A stretch of DNA of 41,894 bases from Stenotrophomonas sp. PS02298 (GTDB lineage Bacteria; Pseudomonadota; Gammaproteobacteria; Xanthomonadales; Xanthomonadaceae): NCBI RefSeq assembly GCF_029959445.1, contig NZ_JASCOR010000021.1, positions 1-41,894 on the forward strand, given 5' to 3'. The translations under genes were made by a program, and so were the position numbers. The notes under the pieces were generated by a model, which searched no databases, was not told where the DNA came from, and saw only the letters and a list, made by a program, of their open reading frames with translations. The first letter of the stretch is position 1. The number at the start of each line of letters is the position of its first letter. Of the stretch, positions 19,502 through 27,160 are shown piece after piece.

Positions 19502-19812
19502 CAGCCTCCAGTCCTGCCCCCTCAGGCTCCCGACGCTGGGTCTTCTGGATCTTCCTGGCGCTGGCCGTGTTCTATCTCGCCGTCGAGCACCGCGCCCACC
19601 TTGGGGGGACGCTTCGCTGGTTGCCCCTGGCCATCCTGCTGCTATGTCCCTTGATGCATGTGTTCATGCACAAGGGGCATGGCGGTCATGGAGGTTCCGG
19701 AAGTCATGGGCGCGACGGCAATGCCGACGACACACCCCATGGCCAGCATGAGAGCCGTAGCAAGCGGGCACTGAACGACGAAACGTCCGACACCTCGAAC
19801 GGAGGGCACTGA
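19498..19812 (+). CDS. DUF2933 small membrane protein with His/Gly-rich tail
   Basis: 104 residues. Two hydrophobic helices (WVFWIFLALAVFYLAVEH and WLPLAILLLCPLMHVFMH) contain the conserved CPLMHxFMH signature of DUF2933. They are followed by a soluble Gly/His-rich end (KGHGGHGGSGSHG and more) that could bind metal. Proteins of this family are repeatedly found in copper/silver resistance operons next to the methyltransferase-like gene that follows here; their function is unknown. Start overlaps the MerR-family stop codon; the next gene begins 1 bp after its stop. Confidence 0.85.
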   Translation: MTASSPAPSGSRRWVFWIFLALAVFYLAVEHRAHLGGTLRWLPLAILLLCPLMHVFMHKGHGGHGGSGSHGRDGNADDTPHGQHESRSKRALNDETSDTSNGGH

Positions 19813-19813
19813 C

Positions 19814-20479
19814 ATGCAGGCACCCGACTCCGGCTACGGTCTTTGGCTCCTCGCCGCCATCAACGCCGCGTTCTTCATCTTCTTCGCCTGGAGCTTCTAC
19901 AAACCGCTGACCCGTTGGGACTGGCGTGGGTTCGGTATGTTCTCCGCCTTCGTCGTGGCCCTGTTCGCGGAAATGTATGGCTTCCCGCTGACGCTGTACG
20001 TCCTGGGCGGCTGGCTCAGCGCCAACTATCCGCAGGTGGACTGGCTGAGCCATGACGCGGGCCATCTGCTCGAGATGTGGTTCGGCTGGCGCGCCAACCC
20101 GCATTTCGGCCCATTCCACATCGCAAGCTTCGTCCTGATCGGCGGCGGCTTCTGGCTGCTGTCGGCCGCCTGGCCGGTGCTGTATCGGGCACAGCGTGAA
20201 GGCCGGCTCGCCCGCGAGGGCGTGTATGCGCGCATGCGTCACCCGCAGTACGTCGCCTTCCTGCTCGTGCTGACCGGTTTCCTGCTGCAGTGGCCCACGC
20301 TGCTCACGCTCGCCAGCTATCCAGTGCTCGTGTGGGCCTATGCCCGCCTGGCGCGTCGTGAGGAAAAAGACTGCTTGAGCCGCTTCGGCGACGACTACGT
20401 CCGCTACATGCAGGAAGTGCCGGCCTTCATCCCGCGACGCCGGCGCGGCCCCGCTCCATCCCAAGGAGAAACCCGATGA
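19814..20479 (+). CDS. Isoprenylcysteine carboxyl methyltransferase-like (ICMT/PEMT fold) membrane protein
   Basis: A 221-residue integral membrane protein. The C-terminal half shows the ICMT/PEMT signature: [23 protein letters not shown], then [26 protein letters not shown], where the RHPxY and EE motifs bind S-adenosylmethionine. The N-terminal half contains four or so transmembrane helices ([21 protein letters not shown] onward). Bacteria have no prenylated CaaX proteins, so the substrate is unknown; a lipid or small hydrophobic molecule is possible. It sits between a DUF2933 gene and a P-type ATPase, with an ATGA overlap to the latter, so it is part of the metal operon. Confidence 0.82.
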   Translation: MQAPDSGYGLWLLAAINAAFFIFFAWSFYKPLTRWDWRGFGMFSAFVVALFAEMYGFPLTLYVLGGWLSANYPQVDWLSHDAGHLLEMWFGWRANPHFGPFHIASFVLIGGGFWLLSAAWPVLYRAQREGRLAREGVYARMRHPQYVAFLLVLTGFLLQWPTLLTLASYPVLVWAYARLARREEKDCLSRFGDDYVRYMQEVPAFIPRRRRGPAPSQGETR

Positions 20480-22863
20480 CGCACGTCCACAAACCCACTG
20501 TGCGCACGCGCACCTGGCCCATCGGCGACATGGTGAGTGCCGGCTGCGCGCGCACGCTGGAGAAGGCCGTGGCCGCGCTGCCTGGAGTCAACGCCACCAG
20601 CGCGAATTTCGCTACCGCGACCCTGCAGGTGTCCTACGACCCGGCCCGCCTGTCGGCGGGCGCGGTCGCCACCGCGATCCGCGACTGCGGCTTCCAATGC
20701 AACGCGCCGATGCCCGATGCCGACCCCGCCGCAGGCGCGCACGCCCATGCTGCGCATGCCGGGCACGGACAGGAATTGGCCGCAGAGCGCCCCGCTGACG
20801 CCCACGCCGGCCACGGCGATGACGCCACGGATGCCGGGGGCCACGACGCCCATGCGGGCATGAACCACGGCAGCGATCTGCACGCCGCGGCGCGCGACAT
20901 GGGCCGCCGCTTCCTGGTCGCCCTCGCCTTCGCGATCCCGGTATTCGTGTGGTCGCCCATGGGCGGGCTGATAGAGCCGCCGCCGGTGCCGTTCGGACTG
21001 CGCGAGAACGTCTGGTTGTTCCTGCTGGCGACCGGCGCCGTGCTGTATCCGGGCTGGCCATTCTTCAGCGCCGCGATCCGGTCCCTGCGACGGGGTGTGC
21101 TGGACATGGCGGTCCTGGTGCTCCTGAGCGTGGGCACAGGTTACGGTTTCAGCATCGCGTCGACGTTCTTCTTCGACGGGCCGAACTTCTACGAGGCCTC
21201 GGCCGTCCTGCTGACCTTCGTCCTGCTTGGCCACTGGCTCGAGATGCGGGCTCGCGCCGGCGCCTCGGACGCCATGAAAGCGCTGCTGAAGCTGTCCCCA
21301 CCCCGCGCGGTCGTCCGGCGCGAGGGGCAGGAGCTCGACATTCCCACCGCTGAAGTGCTGGTCGGCGAGACCGTGATCGTGCGGCCCGGGGCGAAGATCC
21401 CGGTCGATGGCATCGTGACGGAAGGCAGCTCTCAGGTCGACGAATCCATGCTGACCGGCGAGTCGATGCCGGTGCGCAAGGATCCCGGAGAGTCCGTCGT
21501 CGGCGGATCGATCAACAAGAGCGGCGCATTCGCCTACACCGCCACCAAGATCGGCAGCGACACGGCACTGGCGCAGATCATCAAGCTGGTCCAGACCGCG
21601 CAGAACTCCAAGGCGCCCGCGCAGCTGCTCGCCGACCGCGCCTCGCAATGGCTGGTGCTGGCTGCGATCGTGATCGGGCTGCTGACCTTCGCGGTCTGGT
21701 TCTGGTGGCTGGGACAGCCGCTGCTGTTCGCGCTCACGCTGACGATCACCGTCTTCGTCATCGCCTGCCCCGATGCACTCGGTTTGGCCACGCCGATGGC
21801 GATCATGATCGGCACTGGCCTGGGGGCACGACACGGCATCCTCTTCAAGCATGCCGAATCGATTGAGAAGAGCGCACGCCTGGACGTGGTGATCTTCGAC
21901 AAGACCGGCACCCTGACGGTCGGCGCCCCCGAGGTGGTCGACATGGCGGTCGCGCCGGGCTGGACGCAGGAGCGGTTGCTGGCCGCGGCCGCCGCGGTCG
22001 AGGCGCACTCCGAGCACCCGCTGGCGCAGGCCATCCTGAAGCGTGCCGGTCCGGTAGCCGAGCGCGCTACCGCGTTCACCAACATCGATGGCCAGGGCGC
22101 TACCGGCGTGGTTGACGGGGTGCAGGTGGTGCTGGGCAACCGGATCCTGATGGTCGAGCACGGCATCGACCTCTCGGTATTGGAAGCGGAGGCTGCGCGC
22201 CTCACCGGTGCCGGTCGCACGGTGATCTATGCCGGGGTGGGTGACCGGCTCGCAGGCTTCTTCGCGATTGCCGACGCGATCCGGGAGACCTCGCGCGCGG
22301 CCATCGACGAATTGCACCGGCGCAACATCAAGGTGGCGATGATCACCGGCGACAACCGCCCCACGGCCGAGCGCGTGGCACAGGACCTGGGAATCGACAT
22401 CGTGCTGGCCGACGTGCTGCCGGGCGGCAAGGCCGATGAGGTCATCAAGCTGCAGTCGCAGGGCCTCAAGGTCGGCATGGTGGGCGACGGCATCAACGAC
22501 GCACCGGCGCTCACCCAAGCCGACGTTGGGTTCGCGATCGGCGCCGGCACCGACGTCGCCATCGAGAGTGCCGACATCGTGCTCATGCACAGCGACCCTT
22601 ATGACGTCGTTCGCGCGACCACCATCGCCCACGCCACTCTGCGCAAGATGCATCAGAATCTGGGCTGGGCCGTGGGCTACAACGTGCTGGCCTTTCCGCT
22701 GGCGGCCGGTGTGCTCTATCCGTTCGTGCTGTCGCCAGAAATCGCCGCGCTGTCGATGTCGGGCAGTTCGGTGATCGTCGCCCTCAACGCGTTGCTGCTC
22801 AAACGCCTTCCACTGGCGGATGCCGCCACCCCTCGCAGCCCATCTAAGGAGTCCACACCATGA
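20476..22863 (+). CDS. P1B-type heavy-metal ATPase with CPD ion-site motif and degenerate HMA domain
   Basis: 795 residues. The N-terminal ferredoxin-like HMA domain (residues about 10-75) has lost the first metal Cys: the usual GMxCxxC reads DMVSAGC, leaving Ser21 and Cys24. A His-rich linker follows ([27 protein letters not shown]). The core is intact: [13 protein letters not shown] (Asp475) and GDGINDAP. The transmembrane ion-site motif is CPD (Cys431-Pro-Asp433, in [13 protein letters not shown]) in place of CPC, CPH or SPC. This predicts altered metal preference. Both ends overlap neighbours by ATGA, giving tight translational coupling. Likely a copper or other soft-metal exporter. Confidence 0.9.
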   Translation: MTHVHKPTVRTRTWPIGDMVSAGCARTLEKAVAALPGVNATSANFATATLQVSYDPARLSAGAVATAIRDCGFQCNAPMPDADPAAGAHAHAAHAGHGQELAAERPADAHAGHGDDATDAGGHDAHAGMNHGSDLHAAARDMGRRFLVALAFAIPVFVWSPMGGLIEPPPVPFGLRENVWLFLLATGAVLYPGWPFFSAAIRSLRRGVLDMAVLVLLSVGTGYGFSIASTFFFDGPNFYEASAVLLTFVLLGHWLEMRARAGASDAMKALLKLSPPRAVVRREGQELDIPTAEVLVGETVIVRPGAKIPVDGIVTEGSSQVDESMLTGESMPVRKDPGESVVGGSINKSGAFAYTATKIGSDTALAQIIKLVQTAQNSKAPAQLLADRASQWLVLAAIVIGLLTFAVWFWWLGQPLLFALTLTITVFVIACPDALGLATPMAIMIGTGLGARHGILFKHAESIEKSARLDVVIFDKTGTLTVGAPEVVDMAVAPGWTQERLLAAAAAVEAHSEHPLAQAILKRAGPVAERATAFTNIDGQGATGVVDGVQVVLGNRILMVEHGIDLSVLEAEAARLTGAGRTVIYAGVGDRLAGFFAIADAIRETSRAAIDELHRRNIKVAMITGDNRPTAERVAQDLGIDIVLADVLPGGKADEVIKLQSQGLKVGMVGDGINDAPALTQADVGFAIGAGTDVAIESADIVLMHSDPYDVVRATTIAHATLRKMHQNLGWAVGYNVLAFPLAAGVLYPFVLSPEIAALSMSGSSVIVALNALLLKRLPLADAATPRSPSKESTP

Positions 22864-23267
22864 ATACGGTCACACACGTCGCCCATTCCAGACCCCGAGG
22901 TACCAATCGCAGCCATTGGGTCGCCGCACTGGCCCTCGCGCTCGCGTTCGCATTGCCGGGGGTCGTCTCCGCGAACGAGGGTGGGTTCCGCCACAACGTG
23001 TTGATGCGCGGCCAGGTGCTGGAAAAGCAGGACGGAACGCTTGTGGTCTGTGTCGGGCAGGCCGACGGTGCCCAGGTCGGGCAGGTGCTGGACGTGATCC
23101 GGCACAAGCGCCGTATCCGGCATTCGCGGGCCGGCGGTCCACGCTACCGCCGCGAGAACGTTGGCCAAGTGCGCATCGTCGAACTGTTCGACAGCCACTA
23201 CGCGGAGGCTGAAGTGATCTCCGGGAGCCCCAAGGTCAACGACACAGTGGAGCTGATCCGCCCCTGA
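22860..23267 (+). CDS. Secreted protein of unknown function with an SH3-like/beta-barrel segment
   Basis: 135 residues. A signal peptide ([19 protein letters not shown]) precedes a mature domain of about 95 residues rich in beta-strands and basic residues: [55 protein letters not shown], ending [10 protein letters not shown]. The pattern of short strands with Gly turns suggests a small barrel, but I do not recognise a named family. One Cys (VVCVG) is present. AAGGAG precedes the ATG, which overlaps the ATPase stop. An 82-bp gap then separates it from the nuclease gene, possibly a minor operon boundary. Confidence 0.75.
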   Translation: MNTVTHVAHSRPRGTNRSHWVAALALALAFALPGVVSANEGGFRHNVLMRGQVLEKQDGTLVVCVGQADGAQVGQVLDVIRHKRRIRHSRAGGPRYRRENVGQVRIVELFDSHYAEAEVISGSPKVNDTVELIRP

Positions 23268-23349
23268 CAGGCGCGCGGGCGATGCAGATGCGCCTCGGCC
23301 CTCGCCATGCCCTCCGCAATCACTTCCCTTCCAGGACAGGAGCCACACC

Positions 23350-24735
23350 ATGACAGCGTCTTCCAACCCCACCCTGCAATTCCTCGGTGCCGCGGGCACC
23401 GTGACCGGCTCGCGCTACCTGGTCGAGGCCAACGGTCAGCGCGTGCTCGTGGACTGCGGCCTGTTCCAGGGCTACAAGCAATTGCGCGAGCGCAACTGGG
23501 CTCCGTTTCCCGTCGAGGCGTCATCAATCGACGCGGTGGTCCTGACCCACGCCCACCTGGACCATTCGGGCTACTTGCCCGCACTGGTCAAACAAGGGTT
23601 CCGCGGCCGGATCCACTGCACCCATGGCAGCGTGGCCCTGTGCGGCCTGCTGCTTCCCGACAGCGGACACCTGCTCGAAGAGGAGGCCAAGTACGCGGCC
23701 CGCAAGGGGTACTCCAAGCACAAGGAACCACGGCCGCTTTATACCGAGGATGACGCCCGCCGCAGCCTGAAGCAGCTCAAGGGGCATGACTATGGTCGCG
23801 ACATCGAGGTCGCATCAGGCGTCACGATCCGCTTCCATCCTGCCGGCCACATCCTGGGCGCTGCCCATGTCAGCCTTGACGTCCAGGGCCAGCGCCTGCA
23901 CTTCAGTGGCGACCTGGGACGGCAGCAGGAGTCGCTGATGAATCCGCCGACGCCCCTGCCCGCCTGTGACGTCCTGGTCTGCGAATCCACATATGGCAAT
24001 CGGGAACACATTCCGATCGACCAAGAAGCCGAGCTGGCACCGATCATCCGCCGCGTTGCCGCCCGCGGGGGCGTGATCGTCATTCCCGCCTTTGCCATCG
24101 GCCGCGCCCAGGCGCTCATGCTGCATATCGCCCGGCTGCGTGAGCGCAAGGACATCCCTCGCGTGCCGGTCTACCTCAACAGCCCGATGGCGATCAACGC
24201 GACCCGGCACTACCACGACCACCACTCCGAGCACCACGTGTCCGACGAGGACTGCCAGCGGATGTTCGACGTGGCCACCTTCGTCAACACTGTAGAAGAG
24301 TCGAAGGCACTCAACCGCCAGCGCGGGCCGATGATCATCATCTCGGCCAGCGGCATGATCACCGGCGGGCGCGTGCTGCACCACATCGAGGCGTTCGGCC
24401 CCGATGACCGCAACGCGATCCTGCTCGCGGGCTACCAGGCCGGAGGAACACGCGGTGCCGCGCTGGCGGCAGGCAAGCGCACGTTGCGCATGTTCGGCCG
24501 CGAGGTCCCCATCCGCGCCGAGGTGGTGCAGCTGGAGGGCTTCTCCGGCCACGCCGACGCCGGGGAGCTGCTGGACTGGATGCGCACCGCGCCGTCCGCG
24601 CCGCGCATGGTCTACCTCACCCACGGCGAGCCCGACGCTGCAGACACGCTGCGCGGGCGCGTGCAGCGTGAACTGGGCTGGCGTGCGCGCGTGCCGGGGC
24701 ACCTGGAGCAAGTCGGATTGGAGGATGCGAGATGA
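23350..24735 (+). CDS. Metallo-beta-lactamase/beta-CASP RNase-like protein
   Basis: A 461-residue MBL-fold enzyme of the beta-CASP/RNA-specificity type (CPSF73/Ysh1-like; bacterial and archaeal nucleases). It starts LQFLGAAGTVTGSRYLVE. The metal site is THAHLDHSG (His67, His69, Asp71, His72), followed by GHILGAAH, SGDLGR and STYGNREH. The beta-CASP portion includes SASGMITGGRVLHHIE and the C-terminal GFSGHADAGELLDWM (His near residue 400). Substrate is RNA in characterised relatives. AGGAG lies just upstream of the ATG, and the stop overlaps the next gene by ATGA. Its presence in a metal operon is unusual and may connect to nucleotide recycling by the next genes. Confidence 0.92.
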   Translation: MTASSNPTLQFLGAAGTVTGSRYLVEANGQRVLVDCGLFQGYKQLRERNWAPFPVEASSIDAVVLTHAHLDHSGYLPALVKQGFRGRIHCTHGSVALCGLLLPDSGHLLEEEAKYAARKGYSKHKEPRPLYTEDDARRSLKQLKGHDYGRDIEVASGVTIRFHPAGHILGAAHVSLDVQGQRLHFSGDLGRQQESLMNPPTPLPACDVLVCESTYGNREHIPIDQEAELAPIIRRVAARGGVIVIPAFAIGRAQALMLHIARLRERKDIPRVPVYLNSPMAINATRHYHDHHSEHHVSDEDCQRMFDVATFVNTVEESKALNRQRGPMIIISASGMITGGRVLHHIEAFGPDDRNAILLAGYQAGGTRGAALAAGKRTLRMFGREVPIRAEVVQLEGFSGHADAGELLDWMRTAPSAPRMVYLTHGEPDAADTLRGRVQRELGWRARVPGHLEQVGLEDAR

Positions 24736-26249
24736 CCACGCAGGCCCCGGGCCACACCCGCCTGCGCGTCACCCGTGCCGGCATCGACACCTACCAGCAG
24801 CCGGTGGTCTATATGCACCGCGACTGCGAGGTCTGTCGCTCGGAAGGCTTTGCCGCGTTGACGCGCGTCAGGCTGGACGTGGACGCCCGCACGCTGGTGG
24901 CGACGCTGAACGTGGTCATCGACGATCGGCTCGGCCTGGACGAGGTGGCGTTGTCGGAGGCCGCGTGGACGCTCCTCGATCCCGCGCCCGACGCCCTCGC
25001 CGGCGTCAGGCACGCGGAACCCGCGGCGTCGGCGGGCGCGCTCCGTGCCAAGGTGTTCGGCGCCCGGTTGGACGACGCGCAGTACTTCGCCCTGGTGCAG
25101 GACGTGATGGAAAGCAGGTTGTCGGACCTGGAGCTTGCAGCTTTCGTCACTGCCAGCGCGGGTGACCGCCTGGACCATGCGGAGACGACCGCGCTGACGC
25201 GAGCCATGATCTCCGTGGGCCAGCGCCTGGACTGGGGCGAAGGGCCGGTGCTGGACAAACACTGCGTAGGTGGCCTGCCGGGCAATCGCACCACCCCGAT
25301 CGTGGTGGCCATCGTGGCTGCGCTGGGCTACCGCATCCCGAAGACCTCGTCGCGCGCGATCACGTCGCCCGCGGGCACCGCCGACACCATGGAAGTGATG
25401 GCGCCGGTGGCGCTCGACCTGGCGGCGATGCGCCGGGTGGTGGAGCGCGAGGGCGGCTGCATCGTGTGGGGTGGCAACGTGCGCCTGAGCCCGGCCGACG
25501 ACATCCTGATCCGGGTCCAGCGCCCGCTGGATTTCGACAGCGACGGCCAACTGGTCGCCAGCGTGCTGTCGAAGAAGATAGCCGCGGGCTCCACCCACGT
25601 CCTGATCGACATGCCGGTGGGTCCGACGGCCAAGGTGCGAGGTGAGGCCGCGGCCCACAGCCTCGGCACGCGGCTTGCCCACACCGCGGGCGCGCTGGGA
25701 TTGCAGTTGGGCATCCATCGCTCCGACGGCACCCAGCCGGTGGGTCGGGGAATCGGCCCGGCGCTCGAGGCGCACGACGTGCTCAAGGTGCTGCGCAACG
25801 CGGCCGATGCACCCGCCGACCTTCGCGAACGCGCACTTGCGCTGTCCGCGGCGCTGCTGGACATGGCAGCGGGCAGCAACGCCGGCACCGGACTGGAGCG
25901 CGCGCGCGGCGTGCTGGATTCCGGGGCGGCGCTGGCCAAGTTCCTGGCGATCTGCGAGGCCCAGGGAGGCTTCCGCGAACCGCCACGGGCGGCGTTCACC
26001 GCCGACGTCCCGGCGCCTGCATCGGGCCGCATCGCGGCGATCGACAACCGCAGGCTGGCCAAACTGGCCAAGCTGGCCGGCGCCCCGACATCCCCCACCG
26101 CCGGCCTCGAAACCGGTCTGCGGATCGGCGATACGGTCGAGCGCGGACAGCCCATGATGACCCTGCATGCGGAGTCGCCGGGAGAACTGGCCTACGCCCT
26201 GGAGCACGCCGCGACGCTGCAACCCTTTGTGCTTGGAGAGGTTCCATGA
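24732..26249 (+). CDS. Thymidine phosphorylase family protein, AMP (NMP) phosphorylase-like
   Basis: 505 residues. Over 80 N-terminal residues form an extra domain (RLRVTRAGIDTYQQPVVYMHRDCEVCRSEGF) absent from E. coli DeoA but present in archaeal AMP phosphorylases. The catalytic domain has LDKHCVGGLPGN (Lys176 onward) and PKTSSRAITSPAGTADTMEVM, closer to the archaeal NMP phosphorylases than to thymidine phosphorylase. The C-terminal PYNP-like domain (PAPASGRIAAIDNRRLAKLAK) completes the fold. Such enzymes convert NMP plus phosphate to a base and ribose 1,5-bisphosphate. Overlaps at both ends (ATGA) couple it to the nuclease and the PRPP synthetase. Confidence 0.9.
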   Translation: MTTQAPGHTRLRVTRAGIDTYQQPVVYMHRDCEVCRSEGFAALTRVRLDVDARTLVATLNVVIDDRLGLDEVALSEAAWTLLDPAPDALAGVRHAEPAASAGALRAKVFGARLDDAQYFALVQDVMESRLSDLELAAFVTASAGDRLDHAETTALTRAMISVGQRLDWGEGPVLDKHCVGGLPGNRTTPIVVAIVAALGYRIPKTSSRAITSPAGTADTMEVMAPVALDLAAMRRVVEREGGCIVWGGNVRLSPADDILIRVQRPLDFDSDGQLVASVLSKKIAAGSTHVLIDMPVGPTAKVRGEAAAHSLGTRLAHTAGALGLQLGIHRSDGTQPVGRGIGPALEAHDVLKVLRNAADAPADLRERALALSAALLDMAAGSNAGTGLERARGVLDSGAALAKFLAICEAQGGFREPPRAAFTADVPAPASGRIAAIDNRRLAKLAKLAGAPTSPTAGLETGLRIGDTVERGQPMMTLHAESPGELAYALEHAATLQPFVLGEVP

Positions 26250-27160
26250 CCCGTGTGCTGATGCCCTTCCCGGCCGATGCAGTGTTGGCCGGCACCATCA
26301 ACCAGCCCCTGCAGGCGCGCATTGCACCCGTGGCCTGGCGGCACTTCCCCGATGGCGAGTCGCTGGTCACCCTGGACGACGCACTGGACGGCGCCGATGT
26401 GGCGATCCTGGCCAGCCTGCGCAACGCCGATGCCCTGGCCCTCCCGCTGCGCTTCGCCGCCCGGACCGCGCGCGAGTTCGGGGCTCGTTCGGTCGGCCTC
26501 ATCGCACCCTACCTGGGGTATATGCGCCAGGACACCCGCTTCCATCGCGGCGAGGCGGTCAGTACACCGCTGTTTGCGCAATTCCTCGAAGAGGCTTTCG
26601 ACTGGCTGGTGACCGTGGACCCGCACCTGCACCGCGTCGAGCGCCTGCAGTCGCTCTACCGCATTCCGACGGTCCACGTATCGGCGACGCCGGCCGTGGC
26701 CCGCTGGATCGCTGAGACCGTCCCCGACGCTGTGCTGATCGGCCCTGACAGCGAGAGCGAGCAGTGGGTAGCGGACATCGCCGCCCTGTCCGGCATGCCC
26801 TACCAGGTGCTGGCCAAGGAGCGGCACGGCGACTACGACGTGCGCGTCAGCCTGCCCGACCCGCAGGCCGTGGCGGGCCGGACCCCGGTCCTGATCGACG
26901 ACATCGTGTCGTCCGGCCACACCATCCTGGAGACCCTCGCACACCTGCGCCGGTTGTCGTTGCCGCCGCCACTGCTGGTCGCCATCCATCCGGTGTTCGC
27001 CGGCGATGCCTATGCCCGCCTGCAGGAAGCAGGTCTGGCCCGCATCGTCAGTACCGACACCATTGCCCACCCGTCGAACGCGATCGCGCTCGGCGCGGAC
27101 CTCGCTGACGCGGCATCGACCCTGATGTCCGCTTCGGCCGACTCCCCGGAGGACCCATGA
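26246..27160 (+). CDS. prs: Ribose-phosphate pyrophosphokinase (PRPP synthetase) family protein
   Basis: 304 residues, near the usual 280-315. Two phosphoribosyltransferase-type domains: the N-terminal half has HFPDGESLVTL and the flexible ATP loop region YMRQDTRFHRGEAVST; the centre has VTVDPHLHRVE; the PRPP loop is VLIDDIVSSGHT (residues 215-226). The loop sequence resembles the archaeal-type enzymes more than the housekeeping bacterial Prs, so this is likely a second, specialised copy. It makes PRPP from ribose 5-phosphate and ATP; the reverse reaction, or use of ribose 1,5-bisphosphate from the previous gene's product, is speculative. ATGA overlaps join it to both neighbours. Confidence 0.9.
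   Translation: MTRVLMPFPADAVLAGTINQPLQARIAPVAWRHFPDGESLVTLDDALDGADVAILASLRNADALALPLRFAARTAREFGARSVGLIAPYLGYMRQDTRFHRGEAVSTPLFAQFLEEAFDWLVTVDPHLHRVERLQSLYRIPTVHVSATPAVARWIAETVPDAVLIGPDSESEQWVADIAALSGMPYQVLAKERHGDYDVRVSLPDPQAVAGRTPVLIDDIVSSGHTILETLAHLRRLSLPPPLLVAIHPVFAGDAYARLQEAGLARIVSTDTIAHPSNAIALGADLADAASTLMSASADSPEDP

Noticed and set aside
20404..22653. Minus-strand open frame of 749 codons
   Set aside because: Antisense to the CPD-type ATPase; Arg/His/Gly-rich, no family features.
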